From the NCBI RefSeq assembly GCF_022213955.1, contig NZ_JAKNTW010000003.1:186001-250000 (forward strand): a stretch of 64,000 nucleotides of DNA. Direction: 5' to 3'. A model generated the notes under the pieces. The model was given only the letters and a program-made list of their open reading frames with translations, did not search any database and was not told the origin of the DNA. Within the stretch, counting starts at the first letter, position 1; every line of letters begins with the position of its first letter. This DNA comes from Dolomitihabitans soli (GTDB lineage Bacteria > Actinomycetota > Actinomycetes > Streptosporangiales > Streptosporangiaceae). Shown piece after piece: positions 25,734 through 33,704 of the stretch. Position numbers and translations under genes: made by a program.

Positions 25734-27197
25734 ATGTCGCATATCGCACCTTCCCTCGCCGGCACACCCCGATCGCGCTGGCTGGCACTCACCGTGCTGT
25801 CGGCCGCGATGCTGATGACGATCCTGGACGGCAGCATCGTGACCGTGGCGATGCCCGCCATCCAGCGGGATCTGGGTTTCTCGCCCGCTGAGCTCAGCTG
25901 GACCGTCAACGCCTACCTGATCGCCTTCGGCGGACTGCTCCTGCTGGCCGGCCGACTGGGCGACCTCATCGGCAGGAAGACCATGTTCCTGGCAGGGAAC
26001 ACGGTCTTCACCGCGGCGTCGTTGCTGGCCGGCATGGCGACCCAGCCCGGCCTGCTGATCGCCGCCCGGTTCCTGCAGGGCGTCGGCAGCGCCATGGCCG
26101 CCGCGGTCGTGCTGGGCATCCTGGTGACGTTGTTCCCCGGGGCCAAGGAGCGGGCGAAGGCGATCGGCATCTTCAGCTTCACCGGTGCCGCCGGAGCCTC
26201 GATCGGTCAGGTCCTGGGCGGGGTGCTCACCGACGCGCTCAGCTGGCACTGGATCTTCTTCATCAACCTGCCGATCGGGCTGGCCACGATCGCGCTGGCG
26301 ATCTGGACACTGCCGGGCGAGCGCGGAGCCGGGCTCGCCGCCGGGGCCGACGCCATCGGCGCCGTGCTGGTCACCAGCGGCCTGATGCTGGCCATCTACA
26401 CGGTCGTCAAGATCGAGCAGTACGGCTGGGTCGCCGCGCACACCCTCGGCCTCGGCGCGCTGTCGCTGGCTCTGCTGGCCGGGTTCGTCGTCCGGCAGGC
26501 GACAGCCAGGACCCCGCTGATGCCGCTGCGGATCTTTCGCTCGCGCAACGTCTCGGGCGCCAACCTGGTCCAGATCCTGACGCTGTCGGCCATGTTCGCC
26601 TTCCAGATCCTTGTCGCGCTCTACATGCAGAAGGTCCTCGGCTATGGCGCGCTCGACACCGGCCTGGCGATGCTTCCCGCTGCGGTGGCCATCGGAGCGG
26701 TGTCCCTGTTCGTCTCCGCTCGGCTCAACACCCGCTTCGGCGAGCGTCCCGTCCTGCTCGCGGGCCTGGTACTCCTGCTGGGCGCGATGGGCTGGCTCAC
26801 CCGCGTTCCGGTGAACGCGGACTACGTCACCGACCTGCTCCCGGTCATGCTGCTCATCGCGGGTGGCGGCTTGGTGCTCCCCGCACTGACCACGCTCGGC
26901 ATGTCCGGCGCCAAGGCCGACGACGCGGGCCTGGCTTCCGGGCTGTTCAACACCACCCAGCAGGTCGGCATGGCCGTCGGTGTGGCAGTGCTGTCCACGC
27001 TGGCCGCCTCGCACACCGAGCAGCTGCTGTCCGCCGGCCAGAGCCAGGCGGCCGCGCTGACCGGCGGCTACCACGTGGCCTTCGCCATCGCCGCCGCGCT
27101 GCTGGTGGCCGCCTTCATCGTCGCGCTCCTCGTGCTGCGGCAGCCCCGTCCAGACACCGCCGCCCGGGACACGGCCGTGCTCGGCACGGCTGCCTGA
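25734..27197 (+). CDS. MFS drug exporter, 14-helix DHA2 (EmrB/QacA) type
   Basis: The product is 487 residues from the ATG at 25734, six bases after AGGAG (an ATG at 25728 overlaps that site). About 14 membrane helices are visible. Motif A is GRLGDLIGRK after helix 2, the DHA2 start motif is AAMLMTILDGSIVTVAMPAI, and motif C-like GAAGASIGQVLGGVLTD is present. These proteins pump drugs or toxic metabolites out by proton antiport. The broken MFS gene at 24.2 kb belongs to the same type, so this may be its functional replacement. A 7-bp-arm hairpin over the ribosome-binding site may limit translation. Confidence 0.92.
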   Translation: MSHIAPSLAGTPRSRWLALTVLSAAMLMTILDGSIVTVAMPAIQRDLGFSPAELSWTVNAYLIAFGGLLLLAGRLGDLIGRKTMFLAGNTVFTAASLLAGMATQPGLLIAARFLQGVGSAMAAAVVLGILVTLFPGAKERAKAIGIFSFTGAAGASIGQVLGGVLTDALSWHWIFFINLPIGLATIALAIWTLPGERGAGLAAGADAIGAVLVTSGLMLAIYTVVKIEQYGWVAAHTLGLGALSLALLAGFVVRQATARTPLMPLRIFRSRNVSGANLVQILTLSAMFAFQILVALYMQKVLGYGALDTGLAMLPAAVAIGAVSLFVSARLNTRFGERPVLLAGLVLLLGAMGWLTRVPVNADYVTDLLPVMLLIAGGGLVLPALTTLGMSGAKADDAGLASGLFNTTQQVGMAVGVAVLSTLAASHTEQLLSAGQSQAAALTGGYHVAFAIAAALLVAAFIVALLVLRQPRPDTAARDTAVLGTAA

Positions 27198-27246
27198 GCC
27201 CGCCCCAACCGTCCGACCACACACAGTGCAGACAGGGTGTATTCAG

Positions 27247-27744
27247 ATGACCGAGATCACCACCGTGAACGACAACGAGCCGGTCTCCGGCCCTGCTCCG
27301 CGGACCCTCACCGACGAAGAGCTGACCAGCCTGCTCAGCGAACAGCAGTTCGGCGTACTGGCGACCGTCAAGCGCAGCGGCCACCCTCACCTGTCGACCG
27401 TCCTCTACCACTGGGATCCTGACGAGCGGGTCGTACGGATCTCCACGACGGTCGACCGTCTCAAGACACGTCAGGTACGCAACGACCCCCGCCTCGCCCT
27501 GCACGTGAGCGGGCCGGACGTCTGGTCGTTCGCCGTCGCCGAGGGCGATGCGGAGGTGTCGCAGGTGACGACCACGCCTGGAGACGCGACCGGCCGGGAA
27601 CTCCTGGCCCTCACCCCGGGCTTTGAGGACCCGGCGCAGGAAACCGCGTTCCTCATCCAGGCGGTCCGGGAACGCCGCGTGGTGATCAGACTGCGAGTAT
27701 CCCGTCTGTACGGCACAGCCCTGGACTTCCCCGCCGAAGACTGA
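27247..27744 (+). CDS. PPOX-class probable F420-dependent enzyme
   Basis: The product is 165 residues from the ATG at 27247. A split-barrel fold is indicated by LLSEQQFGVLATVKRSGHPH, LSTVLYHWDPDERVVRISTT and KTRQVRNDPRLALHVSGPDV. The RxxDRLKTRxVRNDPR pattern is the hallmark of actinobacterial F420-binding members rather than of true pyridoxamine oxidases. It probably reduces a small molecule with F420H2 in the cytoplasm. It follows the exporter by 50 bp and is likely cotranscribed. Confidence 0.87.
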   Translation: MTEITTVNDNEPVSGPAPRTLTDEELTSLLSEQQFGVLATVKRSGHPHLSTVLYHWDPDERVVRISTTVDRLKTRQVRNDPRLALHVSGPDVWSFAVAEGDAEVSQVTTTPGDATGRELLALTPGFEDPAQETAFLIQAVRERRVVIRLRVSRLYGTALDFPAED

Positions 27745-27933
27745 CCAAGAAGCTCCCCGTTTGAGGCGATGGCCAGATTGGCCCGTACTCGGTATTTCAG
27801 GTTGATCAGGCGTTTCACAGGCCTGTCCGCTTCAGGAGACGCCCCGTGGACAGGCGCCTGACCATGCGGGCCCTTCGACAGCGCCACCTGATCCCGTGCT
27901 CAGCAGGGGGAAGCGGCTCACGGGTGTTGCAGC

Positions 27934-29034
27934 TCAGAGGGGAGACGCGGCGATCTCTATGCCGTGGCTGTCGTCGTCGGAGAGGAACGATGCCAGCGCC
28001 CGCCCCTGCTCGGCTACGGTGGTGCGGTCTGCCCGGGAGAAGCTGCGCAACGGGGTGACGATCACGGTGCCGGCCTTGACGTTCCAGGTCGCGGATACCC
28101 GGCCGTCGACCAGGACAACGCGCGCGCCCTCGACCGACAGGCCGCGGTGGGCGTCGTCGATGATCCGGCTGCGGTCGTGGTATCCGAGGATCGCGTTGTC
28201 GAACGCCGGCAGGAACCGCACCGGGGCGGGTGTGTCGGGGTCGGGGCGCGGCGCGTCGGGGAGGTCCAGCAGTTCCCGGCCTCGCTCGTCGCGGAAGGTG
28301 ACCAGCTCCTCGCGTATCGCGGCCACCGCGGCCGGCAGCCCGGCGAGGCCGCACCAGGCGCGCAGGTCGGCCGTGGCGGCAGGGCCGAACGCGGCCAGAT
28401 AGCGCCGTACCAGCGCTTCGCCGACCGGATCGGAGCCCGTCGGGGCGGGCGGGTCGATCTCGCGCCCCAGCCAGGAGGAGAGCAGGACGTTGCGTACTCC
28501 CGCCTTCTTGCGCCACAGCCCGCGCGGCGGTAGCTGCACCACCGGGAGGAGGGCGGCGATCAGCATTTCGCCGAGCGCCCGTGGTCCCGCCGCCGGCCAG
28601 CGCTCAGCCAGCGCCCGCGCGAGCTCGGCCATCGAGCGGGGCTCGTCGTCGGCCATCACCGCCCGGCCTGCCGTCGTGAGTTCATCGAGGTCCACCCCGG
28701 CGAGCTCGCGGCGGTAGGTCCCGAGCACCCGTTGGCGCAGCATGGTGTCGTGGCGGGCCCGCCAGGCCAGGGCGTCGTCGGCGGTGATGAGGTGGACGGT
28801 GCGGCGCATGAGGTGGGTCCGCACCACGTTCCGCCGGATCAGCAGGTCCGAGAGCGCCGCCGGGTCGAACGCGCGCAGCCGCGACCAGAGCCCGACGAAC
28901 GGTTCCTGCGGTTCCTGCGCTTGCAGGCCGCACAGGTGCGCGACCGCGTCGAGGGCCGGCACGTCGGCGTGATCGAGTAGCAACTGCCGGGCGAGCATCG
29001 CGCGGTTGAGCGCCCGGGTGTCGAGAACGGTCAT
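27934..29034 (-). CDS. Winged-helix DNA-binding protein of the AlkZ/YcaQ (HTH_42) family
   Basis: The product is 366 residues from the ATG at 29034. It starts TRALNRAMLARQLLLDHADV and has HLCGLQAQEPQEPFVGLWSR, where the QAQ matches the QxQ/QxD catalytic motif of AlkZ/AlkX-type DNA glycosylases. Three winged-helix-like segments fill the middle, and the C-terminus has FLPAFDNAILGYHDRSRII, also typical. Family members unhook DNA crosslinks or excise alkylated bases; many actinomycete members guard against self-made genotoxins. The start overlaps the stop of an aldo/keto reductase remnant by ATGA. Confidence 0.85.
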   Translation of the reverse strand: MTVLDTRALNRAMLARQLLLDHADVPALDAVAHLCGLQAQEPQEPFVGLWSRLRAFDPAALSDLLIRRNVVRTHLMRRTVHLITADDALAWRARHDTMLRQRVLGTYRRELAGVDLDELTTAGRAVMADDEPRSMAELARALAERWPAAGPRALGEMLIAALLPVVQLPPRGLWRKKAGVRNVLLSSWLGREIDPPAPTGSDPVGEALVRRYLAAFGPAATADLRAWCGLAGLPAAVAAIREELVTFRDERGRELLDLPDAPRPDPDTPAPVRFLPAFDNAILGYHDRSRIIDDAHRGLSVEGARVVLVDGRVSATWNVKAGTVIVTPLRSFSRADRTTVAEQGRALASFLSDDDSHGIEIAASPL

Positions 29035-29339
29035 CGACTCATCCGCTCCTCGGGCCGGCCCTTGCGGTAACGGCCGGTGGGCAGGCCCGTCGCCGGCGGA
29101 CTCCACACCAGCCTGCCCACGCCGTAGCGCTCACAGGTGGGCAGGACCTCGCGCTCGATGCCGCGGTTGACGATCGAGTGCGGGGGCTGCTCGGTGCGGA
29201 ACCGCTGCGGACCGCGCCGGTCGGCGGCCCACCGCGCCTCGACGATCTCCGGGGCCGGGGCGTTGGCCACCCGGCCGACCATCATGGTGCCCCGGCGGTT
29301 GGGGCTGACCTGACTACCGGTCCGCCCCAATTCGCGCAT
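29031..29339 (-). pseudogene. Aldo/keto reductase, in-frame internal deletion
   Basis: About 102 codons remain from the ATG at 29339. The N-terminus MRELGRTGSQVSP is the normal start of this family. After GTMMVGR it jumps past the catalytic Asp-Tyr-Lys-His region to EIVEARWAADRRGPQRFRTE and then YGVGRLVWSPPATGLPTGRY. The enzyme normally has ~320 residues, so catalysis is lost. The reading frame itself is intact and ends in an ATGA overlap with the AlkZ-like gene, so translation of this relic may still drive the downstream gene. Confidence 0.7.
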
Positions 29340-29436
29340 CTTCACGGTGACGCCGTTCCTTTCGATTTCATGCGGGACCACTCTCGGCCCGGGATCCACT
29401 GGGTCCGGTGAGTGACACCGGCAGGGCCGTCACCGT

Positions 29437-30018
29437 TCAGGTCGCCTTCTGCCCGTCGAGTGTCTCGCGCAGGATGTCGGCGTGCCCGGCGTGCTGGGCG
29501 GTCTCGGCGATGACGTGCATCAGCACCCGGCGCACGCTGCGCACCGCTCCCGGCTCGTGCCAGGGCGCCTCCGGCAACGGGTACGTCACCGACAGGTCGG
29601 GGACGGCGGCGACGATCTCCGCGCTGCGGGCGGCGACCCGCTCATAACGCGCGAGGATCCCGGCCGACGTCTCGCCGGGCAGCATCTGGAAGTCGTTCTG
29701 GTGGTCGATCGCCCACTGCGGGAACTCGCGTGCGGTGCCGGCCGCGAGGTCGGCCCAGGTGACACCGTCGGGCAGGTCGTAGCGCATCGCCGACGGGCCC
29801 TCGACCGCGAAGCGCATCCATCCTTGCTCCATGGACGCGACGTGCTTGATCAGCCCGCCCAGGCACAGCGCGCTGACCGTCGGGCGCTCGCCGAGTTGCT
29901 CGTCGCTGAGCCCGCGGATGGCGTTGGTCAGGGCGGATCGCGCGGTCGCGAGAGCACCGAGCAGGTCGGCCCGCTCGGCGTCGAGGGTCGAGGGCGGCGG
30001 GGTGGTGGTGGTGGTCAC
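29437..30018 (-). CDS. DinB-family protein (DUF664-like)
   Basis: The product is 193 residues from the GTG at 30018 (a TTG at 30063 is possible). The N-terminus has a run of five Thr and three Pro encoded by a GGTGGT repeat. The four-helix DinB bundle reads LTNAIRGLSDEQLGERPTVS, LGGLIKHVASMEQGWMRFAV and MHVIAETAQHAGHADILRE. The three His positions (IKHV, IAET..HAGH) can form the family's metal site. These proteins are often thiol-dependent metalloenzymes, such as mycothiol S-transferases. It is divergent from the WYL regulator gene. Confidence 0.87.
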   Translation of the reverse strand: MTTTTTPPPSTLDAERADLLGALATARSALTNAIRGLSDEQLGERPTVSALCLGGLIKHVASMEQGWMRFAVEGPSAMRYDLPDGVTWADLAAGTAREFPQWAIDHQNDFQMLPGETSAGILARYERVAARSAEIVAAVPDLSVTYPLPEAPWHEPGAVRSVRRVLMHVIAETAQHAGHADILRETLDGQKAT

Positions 30019-30072
30019 GGCGTTCGGGCCCTTCAGGTGGTCGTCGTTGACTGGCACGGACAACAGTCGCAG

Positions 30073-30101
30073 GAGAAGCGGCCAGGGAGTGACCGCTTCT
30101 C
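30073..30101. promoter_or_regulatory. 9-bp-arm inverted repeat upstream of the WYL regulator
   Basis: GAGAAGCGG at 30073 and CCGCTTCTC at 30093 are perfect arms with an 11-bp centre. The repeat ends 16 bp before the regulator's ATG at 30118 and 55 bp from the DinB gene start, so the WYL protein may use it to control both genes. Confidence 0.6.
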
Positions 30102-30117
30102 AGGGCAATATGGGATC

Positions 30118-31134
30118 ATGCCGAAGACTTCCGCGCGACTGCTGTCGTTGCTCTCGCTGCTCCAGGCGCGCCGGGACTGGCCGGGGGCGCTGCTGGCCGA
30201 GCGGCTGGACATCAGCCCGCGCACCGTGCGCCGTGACGTCGACCGCCTGCGCGAACTCGGCTATCCCATAGTGGCCTTCAAGGGGCCCGACGGTGGGTAC
30301 CGGCTCGACGCCGGTACGGAGTTGCCCCCGTTGCTGTTCGACGACGAGCAGGCCGTCGCGCTGGCCATCGCTCTCCAGATCGCCACCACCACAGGTGCCG
30401 GCATCGAGGAAGCCGCGGCGCGCGCGCTGAACACCGTCCGGCAGGTCATGCCCGCACGGCTGCGCCGCCGGATCGACACCCTCCAGGTCACCGCCGTCGA
30501 GCGGTCCGCGAACCTACCGGACCCACAGGTCGACAGCAGCGTGCTCATGGCGCTCAGCGCCGCCGTCCACGCCCGCGAGGTGTTGCGCTTCGACTACACC
30601 CCCGCGTCCCCACCAGCGGAAGACGACAACGGCGTGCAGACCCCGCCGCGCCGGGTGCAGCCCCATCACCTCGTCACCTGGGGCGGGCGCTGGTACCTCG
30701 TCGCCTGGGACCTCGACCGCGAGGACTGGCGCACCTTCCGTGCCGATCGGATCATCCCGCGCACCCCTACAGGGCCCCGCTTCACCCCGCGTGAGCTGCC
30801 CGGAGGTGAGGTGGCCGCCTTCGTGGCCAGCAGGTTCCGGGGCTCCGACGGCTCTGGCGACTGGCCCTGCCGCGGCGAGGTGATCCTCGACCTGCCCGCC
30901 GCCGCCGTGTCCCGCTACACCCGCTACGGAGTCGTCGAGGAACTCGGCCCGGACCGCTGCCGGCTCGTCCTGGGCTCGTGGTCGTGGCCTGGACTGGCCG
31001 CCACCATCGGCAGGTTCGACGCCGACTTCGAGGTCGTCGGCCCGGCCGAGCTCAAGGACGCCTTCGCGCACCTGGCCCGCCGCTACGCCAACGCCGCAAC
31101 CGACAGACCCGCCACACCGCCCTCGATCCCATGA
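30118..31134 (+). CDS. WYL-domain transcriptional regulator (HTH_11 type)
   Basis: The protein has 338 residues. An N-terminal winged helix (LLSLLSLLQARRDWPGALLA ... ISPRTVRRDVDRLRELGYPI) is followed by the WYL domain around ~140-230 (VLRFDYTP ... RRVQPHHLVTWGGRWYLVAW). The C-terminal WCX part covers ~240-325. These regulators often sense oligonucleotides or DNA damage, or act locally on a neighbour gene. The divergent DinB gene across a 9-bp-arm repeat is the likely target. Confidence 0.92.
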   Translation: MPKTSARLLSLLSLLQARRDWPGALLAERLDISPRTVRRDVDRLRELGYPIVAFKGPDGGYRLDAGTELPPLLFDDEQAVALAIALQIATTTGAGIEEAAARALNTVRQVMPARLRRRIDTLQVTAVERSANLPDPQVDSSVLMALSAAVHAREVLRFDYTPASPPAEDDNGVQTPPRRVQPHHLVTWGGRWYLVAWDLDREDWRTFRADRIIPRTPTGPRFTPRELPGGEVAAFVASRFRGSDGSGDWPCRGEVILDLPAAAVSRYTRYGVVEELGPDRCRLVLGSWSWPGLAATIGRFDADFEVVGPAELKDAFAHLARRYANAATDRPATPPSIP

Positions 31135-31485
31135 GCTGAGCCATCCCCCTTCGAAGTGACCTGTCCATGTGACGGGCCGAGTGCAGCGCTGATCATTACG
31201 CTCCCACGTGGAAGGGCGAATTAAATCAAGCACTTGACTTAAAATGGCCACCCGGGTTAACTGGCCGCTGCGGCAGTTCAGACCGGAGGAGGTCGTGGTG
31301 AACCGAAGGGCTGACCGGCAGGTGCTGAGCTGCCGGATTCCGATTGAGCCGGCTGCGGAGTGGGCGTGGGTCCGGCGGTGCCCCGTGGCCCGGGTGAAGC
31401 CGGCCGGCGGAGATGCGGAGGAGCTGCGTCCCCTTGACGGGCCGGCCGCCGGCGGGCTCCGCGACGTCCCGGTGCGGTGGTGAGC
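31135..31485. other. Regulatory gap with an uncertain short open frame
   Basis: The gap holds an AT-rich palindrome at 31222. A 79-codon frame (31244-31483) starts just after that palindrome and ends three bases before the TetR start. Its product (VNRRADRQVLSCRIPIEPAA) shows no family signature, and codon use does not settle whether it is translated. I treat it as leader sequence. Confidence 0.4.
31222..31241. promoter_or_regulatory. Near-perfect palindrome upstream of the TetR-P450 operon
   Basis: TAAATCAAG and CTTGACTTA match in 8 of 9 positions around two bases. The AT-rich site lies 245 bp upstream of the TetR start and is a plausible TetR operator overlapping the operon promoter. Confidence 0.55.
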
Positions 31486-32136
31486 ATGGCCGTCCGGGCT
31501 GAGCGGGTCAACGCGACGCGAGAGCAGATCTTGGCGGCGGCGGAGCGGTTGTTCGCCGAGCACGGGGTGTTCGCGGTGTCCAACCGGCAGGTCAGCGAAG
31601 CCGCCGGGCAGGGCAACAACGCGGCTGTCGGCTACCACTTCGGCACGAAAGCGGACCTGGTGCGGGCGATCGCGCGCAAGAACGGCGAGCGGATCGAGGG
31701 GATACGCCGGCGGATGCTGGCCGAGGTCGGCGGCTCCACCGAGGTGCGGGACTGGGTGGCCTGCCTGGTGCGCCCGGTCACCGAGCATCTGGCGGCCATG
31801 GGGAACCCCACCTGGTTCGCCCGGTTCGGCGCCCAGGTGATGACCGATCCCGGACTGCGAGACATCATGATCGACGAGGCGCTCACCTCGCCCACGCTCG
31901 TGCAGATCCTGGATGGTCTGAACCGTTTCCTTCCCGCGCTGCCGGCCGAGGTACGGGCCGAGCGCAGTGCAATGGCCAGTCACCTGATGGTGCACATGTG
32001 CGCCGAATACGAACGCGCGCTGGCTGACGGCAGGCCGACCCCTCGTTCCAGCTGGCACTGCGTCGCGACCGGGCTGATCGACGCGATCGCCGGGCTGTGG
32101 GCGGCGCCCGTCACGCCGGATGATCACACCACCTGA
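31486..32136 (+). CDS. TetR-family regulator
   Basis: The product is 216 residues from the ATG at 31486; GTG codons 6 and 9 bases upstream are alternatives. The N-terminal helix-turn-helix reads ATREQILAAAERLFAEHGVF ... GNNAAVGYHFGTKADLVRAI, where a Gly-Asn-Asn-rich turn replaces the more usual TxxxxYYHF. The ligand domain fills the rest. It precedes the P450 gene by 23 bp on the same strand and should control the P450-ferredoxin operon, perhaps in response to the P450 substrate. Confidence 0.9.
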   Translation: MAVRAERVNATREQILAAAERLFAEHGVFAVSNRQVSEAAGQGNNAAVGYHFGTKADLVRAIARKNGERIEGIRRRMLAEVGGSTEVRDWVACLVRPVTEHLAAMGNPTWFARFGAQVMTDPGLRDIMIDEALTSPTLVQILDGLNRFLPALPAEVRAERSAMASHLMVHMCAEYERALADGRPTPRSSWHCVATGLIDAIAGLWAAPVTPDDHTT

Positions 32137-32159
32137 GCAGGTTCGAAAGGAATCAAGCG

Positions 32160-33368
32160 ATGACAGAAACGCTGAACCCGGCCGGGATTCCGGCGTTCCC
32201 GGGCACCAGGGCGGCGGGCTGCCCGTTCGATCCGCCGCCGGCGCTGCAGGGTCTGCAGGAACACGGCCCGCTGGTGAAGGTCAAGCTGTGGGACGACAGC
32301 ACGCCATGGCTGGTGACCCGGTACGCCGAGCAGCGGACCCTGCTGGCCGACCCGAGGGTCAGCGCCGACATCACCCGCCCTGGTTACCCGAGCCAGGCCC
32401 CGTACAACGGCGGTTCCCTGAGCTTCATCCTGATGGACGATCCCGAACACGCCCGGCTGCGGCGGATGGTGACGGCGCCGTTCACCATCAAGCGGGTGGA
32501 GGCCATGCGCCCGGTCGTGCAGAAGATCGTGGACGACCTCATCGACGACCTGCTGGCCGGTCCCAAGCCCGTCGACCTGGTCGAGGCGTTCGCCCTGCCG
32601 GTGCCCTCGCTGGTGATCTGCGAGCTGCTCGGCGTGCCGTACACCGACCACGACTTCTTCCAGGACAACAGCAAGACCATCATCAAGCGCAGTGCGACGC
32701 CCGAGCAGCGGGCCGCCGCCGGTGGCCGGCTGGCGGCGTATCTGGACGAACTGGTGGGCCGCAAACTGGACGATCCCCAAGACGACCTGCTTTCCCAGCT
32801 GGCCGTACGGGTCAAGGCCGGCGAGATGTCCCGGCAGGAAGCCGCCCAGATGGGTGTGCTCCTGCTCATCGCCGGGCACGAGACCACCGCGAACATGATC
32901 GCCCTCGGCACGCTGGCTCTGCTGCGGCACCCCGGTCAGCTGGCCCTCCTGCGCGAGAGTGACGATCCGAAGCTGGTCGCCGGAGCGGTGGAGGAGCTGC
33001 TCCGCTACCTCAACATCACCCACAGCGGGCGCCGCCGGGTCGCACTGGCGGACATCGAGATCGCCGGCCAGGTCATCCGGGCGGGCGACGGGCTGATCAT
33101 GCCCAACGACATCGCCAACCGTGATGCCACGGCCTTCGCCGACCCCGACGAACTGAACATCCGCCGCGACGCCCGCCGCCACGTGGCCTTCGGGTTCGGA
33201 GTGCACCAGTGCCTGGGCCAGCCGCTGGCCCGGATGGAGCTACAGGTCGTCTACAGCACCCTTTACCGGCGCATCCCCACATTGCGTCTGGCGACGGATC
33301 TGGACCAGATCTCGTTCAAACACGACGGGCAGGTCTACGGCGTCTACGAGCTCCCGCTGACCTGGTGA
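32160..33368 (+). CDS. Cytochrome P450 (bacterial CYP105-like)
   Basis: The protein has 402 residues. The I-helix is LLLIAGHETTANM, with the oxygen-activating acid replaced by Glu-Thr-Thr as usual. The ExxR region is around AVEELLRYL. The heme loop is HVAFGFGVHQCLG, with the cysteine ligand near residue 351. The N-terminal FILMDDPEHARLRRMVTAPF is typical of Streptomyces-type P450s. It should hydroxylate a small organic substrate with electrons from the [3Fe-4S] ferredoxin gene 50 bp downstream. No reductase gene is adjacent. Confidence 0.95.
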   Translation: MTETLNPAGIPAFPGTRAAGCPFDPPPALQGLQEHGPLVKVKLWDDSTPWLVTRYAEQRTLLADPRVSADITRPGYPSQAPYNGGSLSFILMDDPEHARLRRMVTAPFTIKRVEAMRPVVQKIVDDLIDDLLAGPKPVDLVEAFALPVPSLVICELLGVPYTDHDFFQDNSKTIIKRSATPEQRAAAGGRLAAYLDELVGRKLDDPQDDLLSQLAVRVKAGEMSRQEAAQMGVLLLIAGHETTANMIALGTLALLRHPGQLALLRESDDPKLVAGAVEELLRYLNITHSGRRRVALADIEIAGQVIRAGDGLIMPNDIANRDATAFADPDELNIRRDARRHVAFGFGVHQCLGQPLARMELQVVYSTLYRRIPTLRLATDLDQISFKHDGQVYGVYELPLTW

Positions 33369-33418
33369 CGTCGCCGCCAGTCGCCGCCATCCGTATCGAC
33401 AGCGTTCAAGAGGGACTC

Positions 33419-33613
33419 ATGAAGATAACCATCGACCAGGACAAGTGCGTCTCTTCCGGGCAGTGCGTGACGGCCGCCATGGACGTGTTCGACCAGCGCG
33501 ATGAGGACGGCATCGTGCTGCTCCTCAACCCCGCCCCACCCGCCGAGCTCGCCGACGACGTCCGGCAGGCAGCGGCCGTATGCCCGGCGCTGGCCATCCA
33601 CGTCACGGAATAA
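33419..33613 (+). CDS. [3Fe-4S] ferredoxin
   Basis: The product is 64 residues, the usual size for P450-partner ferredoxins. Cluster ligands are Cys10 and Cys16 (CVSSGQC, where the second cysteine of a 4Fe site is missing) and the CP motif at Cys54 (AAAVCPALAI). Three cysteines imply a 3Fe-4S centre. It lies directly behind the P450 gene and should be its electron donor. Confidence 0.93.
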   Translation: MKITIDQDKCVSSGQCVTAAMDVFDQRDEDGIVLLLNPAPPAELADDVRQAAAVCPALAIHVTE

Positions 33614-33704
33614 CGAACCAGCACGATCCACCGCTTCGCACACCGCGCGTCACCCTCAGGCCCTTCATCGCTTCACCATTGGGAGCCCTCGACCCCGCGA
33701 CGCG

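Noticed and set aside
25389-27224. 611-codon minus-strand open frame
   Set aside because: Antisense to the EmrB-type exporter, whose codons show a normal 14-helix protein; the antisense product has no signature.
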